Shown piece by piece: positions 42,911 through 51,511 of a stretch of DNA of 64,000 bases. The DNA is taken from contig JBHGNT010000004.1 in NCBI GenBank assembly GCA_043228905.1, positions 2,232,001 to 2,296,000 on the forward strand, given 5' to 3'. The notes under the pieces were generated by a model. That model had not been told where the DNA came from. It did not search any database and saw nothing but the letters and a program-made list of their open reading frames with translations. Source of the stretch: Azolla caroliniana. Its lineage: Eukaryota > Polypodiophyta. A program made the position numbers and the translations under genes. Position 1 is the stretch's first letter. Each line of letters starts with the position of its first letter.

Positions 42911-45900
42911 ATGGAAGGCGGCGGTAGCGGGCAGCCGGGGATGATGGTGCTGAATGCGCAGAACTACGCCGACTGGAAGATCAAGATGGAAGATCTTCTG
43001 ATTGTTCGGGACCTGTACGAACCGATTGACAGGTCGGAAATACCGAAGGGAGTACTTGAGTCGGAATGGAGGCTTCTGAACCGGAAAGCCGTTGCAACCA
43101 TTCGGCAATACGTAGACGTGAGTGTTCTACAACATGTGGCGAATGACACCAACGCATATGAGATGTGGAAGAAGCTGTCGGGCCTCTACGAGAGGAAGAA
43201 TGCGTTGAACCGGACCTCCCTGATGAGGAAGATAGTGAACCTCAAGTACCGGGACGGCGAGAGTATGGTGGAACACGTAAGCACGTTCATGGGATTCGTG
43301 ATTCAGCTTGCGGCGATCAAGTTCCCGTTGGAGGATGCAATGCAAGCCATCATCCTGATGTGTACATTGCCGGACAGCTGGGAGAACCTGGTGGTGACTC
43401 TCAGCACCTCCTGCACCGAAGATAACTTGTCCCTACAAACGGTAAAGACAAGTATCTTGAACGAAGAAGCGCGTCGGAGAGATAAAGAACCGGCCTCCGA
43501 TCCGAAGATGTTGTTTACCGAATCGGATCGGGGAAGACAACGGAACCGGAGTCCGCAAAGACGGGAGAAGTCGGGGACCCGGTCGCAGTCAAGAGGAAGG
43601 CCCACATGCTTCCACTGTGGGAAGCCGGGGCACTTCCGAAAGAATTGTCGGCATTACCGAAAAGACAACGGAGCCGACGACACCGATTCGAAGAAGTCTT
43701 CGGAACGAAACGGGGCTTACCGGGGAGCCACGGACCGGAATGGTTCGGATCGGCGAGGGCAGGACTGGAAAGGAACGACGGCACTCGCGGCAAGTGAAGA
43801 GGAGATCATGCTCATCACCGAAGAAGGTGAACTAAACATTGCCGGCGATGAGACGACCTGGGTGGTCGATTCCGGAGCATCGTTCCACCTGACCCCGGAG
43901 AGAAGATACTTCTCATCCTACACAGCCGGTGAGCATGGCTGTGTTCGGATGGGAAATGAAGGTACGTGCCGGATTGCCGGCATAGGAGACGTGTGGTTGA
44001 CAACCCCGACCGGATGCAAAATGCTGCTGAAGGATGTCCGACACGTTCCGGAGGTTCGATTGAACCTGATTTCGGCCGGGAGGCTAGACGATGAAGGCTA
44101 CACAGGTAGCATCCGGAACGGCGTAATGAAGTTCAGCAAGGGGAGCCTGATAGTGGCTCGGGCCCGAAAAGTCAACACACTGTACCTGATGAATACCCGG
44201 TTATGTCCGGAAGAGCTGAATGTGGCAGCCGACACTGCCGGTGAGCTGTGGCACAAAAGACTGTGCCACATGAGTGAGAAGGGGATGAAGAGGCTTGCAG
44301 AAGACAACCTTATTCCAGTGAAGCATGTGCACCTGGAGAAGTGCACCGATTGCCTGACCGGTAAGCAGAACCGAACCTCCTTCCACTCAAGGCCACCGAC
44401 GAGACGTAGCGCACTATTGGAGTTGGTGCACACCGATGTGTGTCAGGTAGAAACGAAGTCACATGGCGGAGCCCAGTACTTCGTAACATTCATTGATGAT
44501 CACAGCCGGAAGCTGTGGACGGCACCGTTGAAGACAAAGGACCAAGTGTTGTCCGTCTTCAAAGAACTCCACGCGAGAGTGGAAAGAGAATCCGGCAAGA
44601 AGCTGAAAGCGATACGAGCGGATAACGGAGGGGAATACCGGGGACAGTTCCAGGAGTACTGTCGCTCGAAGGGAATCCGGCTCGAGTTTACTGTGCCGAA
44701 GACGCCGGAACTGAACGGGCTGGCCGAGAGGATGAACCGGACCATAATGGAGAGGGTCCGGAGTATGCTGGCGCATGCGAAATTACCCAAGGGGTTTTGG
44801 GCTGAGGCAATGTCGACGGCGACATATGTGATAAACCGATCACCCTCAGTACCTTTGGACGGAGACACGCCGCAGAGAGTGTGGACCGGTAGGGAAGTAT
44901 CTTACCGGCATCTGAAGGTGTTCGGGTGTCTCGCATACATGCATGTGGCAAAGGACCGGAGAGGAAAGCTAGATCCAAAGACCCGGCCATGCATATTCCT
45001 CGGTTACGGCGACGACGAGTTCGGCTACCGAGTATGGGACCCGGTCGACAAGAAGATATTCAGGAGTCGAGATATCATCTTCATGGAGAACAAGACACTC
45101 GCCGACTGGGAGTCGGAGAAGAAGATGAAGAGCTCCAAGTCGACCGGTGAGGATCAACTCTACGAGGAGCAGTCCCGACCGGCAAGGGACCGGTTAGCAC
45201 TCGAGGATCCGGCCGAAGACGGTGAAGAAACAGAACCGGCCGAAGAAGATGAAAATGATACCGGAACCGGCCCCGATCCCGAAATGGATTCGGATGAAGA
45301 AGAATCGGAAGAACCGGTTACCGAAGCTCCGGAACGGAGATATCCTCTAAGAGAGAGAAGGGCCCCCCGGAGATTTCCGGAACCAGAGCACGTGCTGCTA
45401 ACCGACGAGGGGGAGCCGGAGAGCTTTGAAGAAGCAAAGCATGACACCCAGAGCCGCAGGTGGTTGAGTGCCATGCAGGACGAGATGGATTCCCTGCATG
45501 AGAACCACACATATGAACTTGTGGAGTTGCCGAAAGGAAAGCGGGCACTTCGAAACAAGTGGGTGTTCAAGCTGAAACCGGGAGATGCCGAAAACCCCCC
45601 GAGATACAAAGCCAGGATCGTGGTGAAGGGGTTTCAGCAGAAGAAGGGCGTCGACTTCGACGAGATATTTGCCCCGGTAGTGAAGATGACCTCCATTCGG
45701 ACGGTGCTGAGCATAGCGGCAAGCATGGACCTCGAGGTAGAACAGATGGACGTGAAGACGGCATTCCTTCACGGTGACCTCGAAGAAGAGATCTACATGC
45801 AGCAACCGGAAGGATTCGAGAAGAAAGGGAAGGAGCACCTGGTATGCCGGTTGAAGAAGAGCCTTTACGGACTGAAGCAGGCTCCCCGGCAATGGTACCG

Positions 45901-46984
45901 GAAGTTCGACTCCTTCATGACCGACAAAGGGTACCTCAAAACGCAGTCCGACCACTGCGTGTTTGTGAAGAAGTTCGAAGGAGGAGACCTTCTAATACTC
46001 CTCCTGTACGTGGACGACATGTTGATCGTCGGACGAGACCAGGTCAAGATACGGATGCTGAAGAAGGCTCTTCACCGAACCTTCTCCATGAAGGACCTGG
46101 GTCCGGCGAGGCAAATACTAGGGATGCACATCATCCGGGACCGGAAGAAGAAGCAGTTGTGGCTGTCACAGGAGAAGTACGTGACAAAGGTGCTTCACCG
46201 GTTCAACATGTCGGAAGCAAGACCGGTCGGGTCAACACTCCCGGCAAACTGCAAGTTGTCCAGCAAGCAGAGCCCCAAGACAAAGGCTGAGAAGGAGGAC
46301 ATGATGAAAGTACCATATGCCTCTGCCGTCGGGAGCTTGATGTACGCAATGGTGTGTACCCGACCGGACATCGGATATGCAGTCGGAGTGGTGAGCCGGT
46401 ACATGAGCAATCCCGGCAAAGAGCATTGGAACGCGGCCAAGTGGATACTCCGATACCTGAAGGGCACGGCAAACGTGTGCCTCCGATTCGGCTCCGGTAA
46501 GCCCGAACTCGACGGCTTTACCGATTCGGATATGTCGGCTGATGCAGATACCAGCCGGTCCACATCAGGGTATGTGATGACGTATGCAGGGGGAGCTGTT
46601 TCATGGCAGTCGAGGCTGCAGAAGACGGTTGCGTTGTCAACCACGGAGGCGGAGTACATGGCGGTTGTTGAAGCCGGCAAGGAAATGATATGGATGAAGG
46701 ACTTCATTAGCGAGCTCAGTATCCGGCAGGAGGAGTACCGACTCTACTGCGACAGTCAGAGTGCCATCCACCTTGCGAAGAATGCGGCCTATCACTCCCG
46801 GACGAAGCACATCCAGCGTAGATACCACTGGATCCGGGAAAGGATAGAAGACAAGCAGTTCATGCTGACGAAGATCCACACGGACGAGAACGGGTCGGAT
46901 ATGCTGACCAAGGTACTCACACCCGACAAGCTGGAAGCATGCCGGAAGAGGATCGGATTGGAGAGACATCCCATGCCGAAGTGA
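42911..46984 (+). CDS. C1 gag-pol polyprotein, 1,357 residues
   Basis: I chose ATG 42911 because the polyprotein start MEGGGSGQPGMMVLNAQNYADWK matches the usual copia gag opening; an earlier in-frame start lies within the LTR. Order: gag (1-230), CCHC knuckle CFHCGKPGHFRKNC (233-246), protease DSGAS (320-324), the integrase zinc region LWHKRLCHMS and CTDCLTG, integrase core with D509, D571 and E606, then RT with KTAFLHGDLEEEIYMQQPEG and catalytic YVDD (1033-1036). RNase H follows with FTDSDMSAD (D1205), STTEAEYMA and CDSQSAIHLAKN. The length is normal for a copia polyprotein and there are no internal stops. It would be translated in the cytoplasm, cut by its own protease and assembled in virus-like particles. 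Codon use is GC-rich with very many CCGG words. Confidence 0.97.
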   Translation: MEGGGSGQPGMMVLNAQNYADWKIKMEDLLIVRDLYEPIDRSEIPKGVLESEWRLLNRKAVATIRQYVDVSVLQHVANDTNAYEMWKKLSGLYERKNALNRTSLMRKIVNLKYRDGESMVEHVSTFMGFVIQLAAIKFPLEDAMQAIILMCTLPDSWENLVVTLSTSCTEDNLSLQTVKTSILNEEARRRDKEPASDPKMLFTESDRGRQRNRSPQRREKSGTRSQSRGRPTCFHCGKPGHFRKNCRHYRKDNGADDTDSKKSSERNGAYRGATDRNGSDRRGQDWKGTTALAASEEEIMLITEEGELNIAGDETTWVVDSGASFHLTPERRYFSSYTAGEHGCVRMGNEGTCRIAGIGDVWLTTPTGCKMLLKDVRHVPEVRLNLISAGRLDDEGYTGSIRNGVMKFSKGSLIVARARKVNTLYLMNTRLCPEELNVAADTAGELWHKRLCHMSEKGMKRLAEDNLIPVKHVHLEKCTDCLTGKQNRTSFHSRPPTRRSALLELVHTDVCQVETKSHGGAQYFVTFIDDHSRKLWTAPLKTKDQVLSVFKELHARVERESGKKLKAIRADNGGEYRGQFQEYCRSKGIRLEFTVPKTPELNGLAERMNRTIMERVRSMLAHAKLPKGFWAEAMSTATYVINRSPSVPLDGDTPQRVWTGREVSYRHLKVFGCLAYMHVAKDRRGKLDPKTRPCIFLGYGDDEFGYRVWDPVDKKIFRSRDIIFMENKTLADWESEKKMKSSKSTGEDQLYEEQSRPARDRLALEDPAEDGEETEPAEEDENDTGTGPDPEMDSDEEESEEPVTEAPERRYPLRERRAPRRFPEPEHVLLTDEGEPESFEEAKHDTQSRRWLSAMQDEMDSLHENHTYELVELPKGKRALRNKWVFKLKPGDAENPPRYKARIVVKGFQQKKGVDFDEIFAPVVKMTSIRTVLSIAASMDLEVEQMDVKTAFLHGDLEEEIYMQQPEGFEKKGKEHLVCRLKKSLYGLKQAPRQWYRKFDSFMTDKGYLKTQSDHCVFVKKFEGGDLLILLLYVDDMLIVGRDQVKIRMLKKALHRTFSMKDLGPARQILGMHIIRDRKKKQLWLSQEKYVTKVLHRFNMSEARPVGSTLPANCKLSSKQSPKTKAEKEDMMKVPYASAVGSLMYAMVCTRPDIGYAVGVVSRYMSNPGKEHWNAAKWILRYLKGTANVCLRFGSGKPELDGFTDSDMSADADTSRSTSGYVMTYAGGAVSWQSRLQKTVALSTTEAEYMAVVEAGKEMIWMKDFISELSIRQEEYRLYCDSQSAIHLAKNAAYHSRTKHIQRRYHWIRERIEDKQFMLTKIHTDENGSDMLTKVLTPDKLEACRKRIGLERHPMPK

Positions 46985-46994
46985 AGGGGGAGTT

Positions 46995-47601
46995 TGTTGG
47001 GATTACGGTCCCTTTCGGATGGGATGGTCGGATATCGGAGATGAATGCCGACAAGCCCGGTTTCGGTTTTCGGAACCGGATGATGAAGACCCCGGCTTCG
47101 GAGCCGGATGACGAATGTACCCGGAGCAAGATCCGGATGCGGGGACATATCTGTGAATATGTTTGCCAAGGGCCCTTGAGGCTATAGTTGTAAATAGCCC
47201 CAAAGTCATATGTGTATAAATATGACTTAGGGCAAACAGTTTTGATGTTGCTTATTATTTTTTCTGTTTTTCCACTCAAGAGGTGTGAAGAGAGAGCAGC
47301 CGCGAGAGAGATAGAGCGTGAGAGAGGAAGAGGTCGACGCCTCTGTGTATTTCCGCCTCCTGTGGCGAGGACAGCGAGCTCAAGGTCGTCGCCTTGCAGC
47401 TCGCCATTGTATATTTCTCTGTGCATAGTTTTGGTTTGGAGTCTTGTACTCCCGTGGTTTTTCCCGTCTAGGGTTTTCCACGTTAATCGCTGCGTACTCG
47501 TGTTCTTTCTCTAGTGGTTCCTATTTTCTGCTGTATTGATTCGTGCTTACTCGGTTTTGGCCGAGTGGTGAAGGTTAATCGGAGCATCGATTTTCTCTAC
47601 A
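46995..47601 (+). repeat. C1 3' LTR
   Basis: It begins TGTTGGGATTACGG just after the purine tract aagggggagtt and ends TTTTCTCTACA, followed by the CTTTC duplication. Confidence 0.96.
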
Positions 47602-47744
47602 CTTTCATTGTGTTCAGCAAAATGCTCTCTCTCTCTCTTTCACTGTGTTCAGCAAAATGCTCTCTCTCTCCTCTCTCACGCTCCTTGGTTCAGGGCCCCC
47701 GCGGTCCCGTCTCATTTCACCTGCGAAAGCATAGTAACATGACA
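47602..47744 (+). repeat. N1 3' LTR, part 2
   Basis: It continues the N1 LTR after C1: CTTTC, then attgtgttcagcaaaatgc. A segment of about 42 bp around 'gtgttcagcaaaatgctctctc' is duplicated here, which is not so in the 5' LTR. It ends GTAACATGACA, with the first base of the usual CGACA changed. Confidence 0.88.
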
Positions 47745-47812
47745 ACGGTGCACATTGCCGACTTTGCCCATTTCACCCGGTTTTCTCACTGTGGCCGTGA
47801 ATCTTCACGACA
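47745..47812 (-). repeat. Minus-strand gypsy LTR, part 2
   Basis: It resumes after the ACGG duplication with tgcacattgccg and ends in atcttcacgaca at 47812. It completes the LTR whose other part is 6109-6684. Confidence 0.75.
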
Positions 47813-48150
47813 TCCGCCCCCACCAAACCACACATCCACCGGTATGTGCCATGACAAAAGAGAAGTGTGAGGGATGAAGGACGTAGTGAACAACCGGTCT
47901 TCTGTAATCCGCACCCCGACTGTCGCGTATGCCTCCGTAGGTCCCAAACCGTCGACTTCGGTTCCTTCCTCGTGCTTGCCTCTCCGTAGGTTCGTTCCGA
48001 CCTCTAGGTAGGTCATTTTCCGCGACCCCTTTCGTATGCGTGCTTGCACACCCTTCGTTCCACCCTTTTCCTTCTCCCGGGAGCTCATTTCCTTGGTCGG
48101 GCTCGTTTCACCGCTCCTAGCTCATCCGGCCTCTCCACCCGGTCAGAATC
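47813..48150 (-). other. Minus-strand gypsy 3' internal end
   Basis: The first bases (tccgcccccaccaaacc) complement a polypurine tract, so the LTR to the left is a 3' LTR and internal sequence starts here. A minus-strand frame ending in PVDVWFGGGGCREDSR matches the equivalent position of the N1 and N3 frames (as in PVDARLGGGGCREE). The rest (48088-47850) is basic and unlike the other C-termini. No clear domain. Confidence 0.5.
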
Positions 48151-48809
48151 AGAGATTAATGTGCGCGAACTAGCCCTTATACGTAGGCACAAGTTTTGTT
48201 GTAATATATACATTTAGGTACAAGTCGGCTTATGTGAATATCCTAGGTAGCACGCATTTATTAGGTACGAAAATCGAGGTGTATCTCTGTCCGAAAGGAC
48301 AGAGAATAAAGATGATGTAACGGGTTGTGACGGCCTCCCTCCTTGGGCTATAAAAGAGAGGGAGAGGAATCGAAATGGGGATTGCTTTTGTCGAGGACGA
48401 AGTGTTGCCGAACTGGGACCGAGCTCTTCTCCTCTGTCTTTCTCTCTGTTTTTGCTCTGTGCAGGTTTTCGGGAGGCTGACTCTGCTCTGTGGAACAGCC
48501 GAGTGCTTCCGGTAGAATCTCCATCTCACTCTTCTGTGTGCGTGTGCGTAGGCATAGGAGGTTTGTTACTCACCGGTCTACCGGTTGTAACCCCCTTTTT
48601 ATCAGAGTATATACAAACATACACACATTCGTTTCGTTTCTGTTGTTTCATTCGGTTGCGGTTTCTGTGTATCTGTGTGTGTGTGTGTGTGTGTGTGTGT
48701 GGAAGCACGGCCGTTTTCTTCCTTGCTCCTACCCTTGATCGGTTATCCCTCGGTCCAGGACCCCCGTGGTCCCGCCTCGTTCTACACACACGCGTGTAAC
48801 AACGCGACA
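48151..48809 (+). repeat. Plus-strand gypsy LTR, 5' edge unclear
   Basis: The text parallels the N1 LTR: 'cgcatttattaggtacgaaaatcg', 'tatctctgtccgaaaggacagagaataaag', TATA (ggctataaaagag, about 48347), and the end ggacccccgtggtcccgcc to acaacgcgaca at 48809. It contains (TG)14 at 48674-48701. The 5' end was not found, and no matching second LTR or primer region adjoins it. Confidence 0.7.
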
Positions 48810-50050
48810 ACACGCGTCCTCCTTCGTTCTTCTGACCCTGTCGATTGGGTCTGTTTCCAGTTCATGGCTGCATCGCCGGCTTTTCAGCCCTTTCGTTGGA
48901 TCCCATTCACCTGCCGCCACCGTCCATCTCTAGGTTTCACGCCGTCTTTTGGGCCGACTTACAGAGTTTCCGGATCAGTGTGAGGATTGACCCATCCACA
49001 CTTCACCGCATCTTAGGATCCCATTCACCTGCCGGAGTCTCACGCTAGTTCTCAAGCTGAACTACCGGAGTCTACGGATCGGTGTGAGGATCGGCGTAGG
49101 ATTGCTCCATCTGCACTTCATCGCATCTTAGGATCCGTTCACCTGCCTCCATCGTCCATCTCTGTCGGTCTCACGTCCGCTCTTGGGTCGGAGTGCCGGA
49201 GTCTCCAGATCGGCGTAGGATCGCCCCCATCTTCTCTTGCTCTGACCTTTGTTTCCTCGCTGCCACCTTCGTATCGACGTCGCGGCCCGTGGCTGCCCCT
49301 TCCACGCAAGCTTCAACCTTGCTTGCCTCTCCCGAATGGACATTCTGGACATGTTCGTCCCTTCCCAAACCGGTGATCGTCGCTTCAGCATCCCCGATCT
49401 TATCCTCCGTCGTTCTTTCTCCAAATGTCATGAGGGTGGCTCGCTCCGCACCCTCTCTCGTGGGACAGATGTACTGCTCTCCGGCCTCCGCATATCCGTG
49501 TGTGGCATGGGTTCCCGTTCTTCTCAACCACTTGTCGGATATTGCACCTTGTTCGTGCCCATTTCGACCTGACCGCTTCCTTGATTCGTCACCTCCGCAC
49601 GCCGAACACCTTCCGGCTCCTCATCACCATTGATCCCGTGCATGCTCGCTACTCGGCCCTTACACGACCATATTGCACACATCTTGTTCCACTCTTCATT
49701 GTGTACTACTTCGGGTTAGCACACATTTTCCCGGACTCCCGAGTCGGTCCCCTCCAATTTAGTGTCCTCCACATCCTTCGGTAACGTCTCTCCGATCTGA
49801 GCAACATCTTCTTCGCCCAATTGGCTCGATTGACCTCCATTGTTCTCCGTATTTCGACCCAGTTTTAGTCGAACGATACATGCCCAGATCATGCTCCATC
49901 CGAATCAGAATGTAACCCAGATCAGTTGCCGGTCGAGCCGACTTCCAACTCCGCTTCTTTCGACACCATCTCTTGCCTCTATATCTCGCTCTGTCGTGGC
50001 TCCATCGTTGGCCTCCTCGCAGGCCATCTCCAATCCATCTCCCTTGACAA
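48810..50050. other. GC-rich non-coding stretch with short internal duplications
   Basis: The phrases 'ttaggatcc(c/g)(a/t)ttcacctgcc', 'ggtgtgaggatcggc' and 'gtctccagatcggcg' recur between 48890 and 49210, giving a degenerate repeat of about 120-190 bp. The open frames in both directions have no recognisable domain. It may be internal sequence of the minus-strand element whose LTR ends at 47812, but this is unproven. Confidence 0.35.
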
Positions 50051-51430
50051 GGGATAGAATACGTCAGCTTTGCTTCAGGAGTTCGAAAAGCGGTTCGCCT
50101 CTAAACACTAGACCAGACTGTGCTCGATACGAGCAAGGTCCTATTGTTTGTGAAGTCAGTTGATGTGCTCAACCACGAGAAGGTTGGTCTCCTCTTGGAG
50201 ACAGATGAAGGACTCACGACCAACTGGGCCGTGGTCAAAAGATTATGCGACCGTTTCGACAAACGGCGCGGGTGCTGGGAGGAAGCCGAATGAACCGGTT
50301 CTGATGAGAGCGGACAAAACGAGACGGTGGCTTGAGCGGACAAAACGAGACGCTGACCAATGTGGTCACAGGACCGTCCGGGGGTGCTATTCTTTAGGAG
50401 CTAACCAAGATGGTGCGTGATCTCCAGATTGTGCAAGCACGGAGGGACAATGGTGATCAGTCACACGACCAAAGGTCGTCGTTCGACCAACGGGGCATGT
50501 GGTGCGACGTTGTTAGCCATGTCCGGAGGGACTACCGATTTCGCTGAGGTGCTTAAGAGTAATGTGGTGTACCTATGGAATGGTCGGGTACACGTCAACA
50601 ATATGGGAAGGGCCCTGAGGGAAACACTGGTCGCGGTGGAATGAAAAGGGTAATTAAGTAAGCTGTTGCGTTGCACGTTGAAACCATCCACTAGTCGGCA
50701 TCCACCAGGATCCGGGTAGGAGGGGATAGGAGCGTCGACTCCAAATTCTAGCCACTAGTGTTGGGAGGCTTGTCAGGGGTAAGACTGAGAAACAAAGAGG
50801 CAGACCTCACGGAGAAGTGGGTCCAAGAAGTCACCGGGTGGAGCGGCCCGATCGAAGAAAAGACTAGCTTCGTGGAGGCTGCGTGCCAGAATTACGAAGT
50901 TTTGGTAGAAGACAAATGGGCCGGGAAGAGCGGAGGAGTTAGACCGTCGAACTGGTACGACAAGCCCACGGGACAAAACAAAGTTGATGAGCCTACAGTT
51001 GAGCTCGGAGATAGAGAGGGCGACGGACCTACGGAAGGTAATGGAGGAGTGGATCCTTAGTAGCAAAGTAGAGTGGTCATTGAGGGATGTGCTAGGGATC
51101 ACAAAGAAGGAGTTCCACGACTCCATCGTGGATAAGGTAAAACGAAAGTGGTTCTCGACAAAGCCTGAGCTAGAGAAGCCCGTAGATGTGAGAGCAGCAC
51201 ACATCGACGAGGCAACCGTGGAAGACGAGTTCTCGGCCAACCACTATATGAAACCGCATTGAGTGAGGGCGACAACGGAGACACTGGTCTCGATCAGCAA
51301 CGTAAACGAACTAGTGGTGGCTTTGATCGACCATGGGTCTGAAATTAACCTGATGTCCATGGATTTCTACAAGAAAGGGAAATGGCCGATCAACACCAAG
51401 CACGGATGGAAAATACGTGCGGCGACCCGA
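50051..51430 (+). pseudogene. E4: plus-strand gypsy gag and protease (broken)
   Basis: Related to the N1-N3 family but more decayed. Gag text includes TSKVLLFVKSVDVLNHEKVGL (about 50130-50190, in a broken frame), then QNYEVLVEDKWAGKSGGVRP (50889-50950) and the gag C-terminus. The protease frame (51263-51430) has VVALIDHGSEINLMSMDF and breaks off at KIRAATR at 51430, where an LTR begins. The continuation ATEELHGACSNVLVK is at 56684. The N-terminal half of gag is missing. Confidence 0.8.
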
Positions 51431-51511
51431 TGTCGTGAAGATTCTAGGCCATGATGAGAAACTAGGGAATATCAGAAGAATCAGCGGGGTGGAGCATGTG
51501 CACTCACCCTT
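51431..51511 (+). repeat. Plus-strand gypsy LTR, part 1 (split by D2)
   Basis: It starts TGTCGTGAAGATTC and includes 'gcatgtgcac', as do other LTRs of this group read in the same direction. It is interrupted by D2 at 51512; the rest resumes at 55479. Confidence 0.65.

Larger units (their letters stand above)
42275..47601 (+). mobile_element. C1: intact Ty1/copia retrotransposon (5,327 bp)
   Basis: Identical-length 607-bp LTRs (42275-42881 and 46995-47601) differ at two positions that I could see (42814 g/a, 42837 g/t). The 5-bp duplication CTTTC flanks it (42270-42274, 47602-47606). The primer site for initiator Met-tRNA is at 42885-42896, a single uninterrupted gag-pol ORF runs 42911-46984, and a polypurine tract is at 46984-46994. 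All parts required for mobility are present. Confidence 0.97.
6685..47744 (+). mobile_element. N1: plus-strand Ty3/gypsy element containing all nested insertions
   Basis: The element is bounded by TGTCG at 6685 and TGACA at 47744, and flanked by a 4-bp duplication ACGG (6681-6684 and 47745-47748). Order: 5' LTR 6685-7323, gag 7342-9038, a triplicated protease 9039-10031, RT-RNase H 10032-12006, [N2 inserted 12007-40126], RNase H-integrase 40131-41720, polypurine tract, then a 3' LTR from 41733 that is itself split by copia C1. With the insertions removed the element is about 7.6 kb. Many stops and frameshifts make it non-autonomous. It is the second-oldest layer of the nest, having landed in a minus-strand LTR. 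Confidence 0.9.

Noticed and set aside
48810-50050. Open frames of 100-146 residues on both strands
   Set aside because: The frames overlap on opposite strands, follow the base composition and the short repeats, and show no domain.
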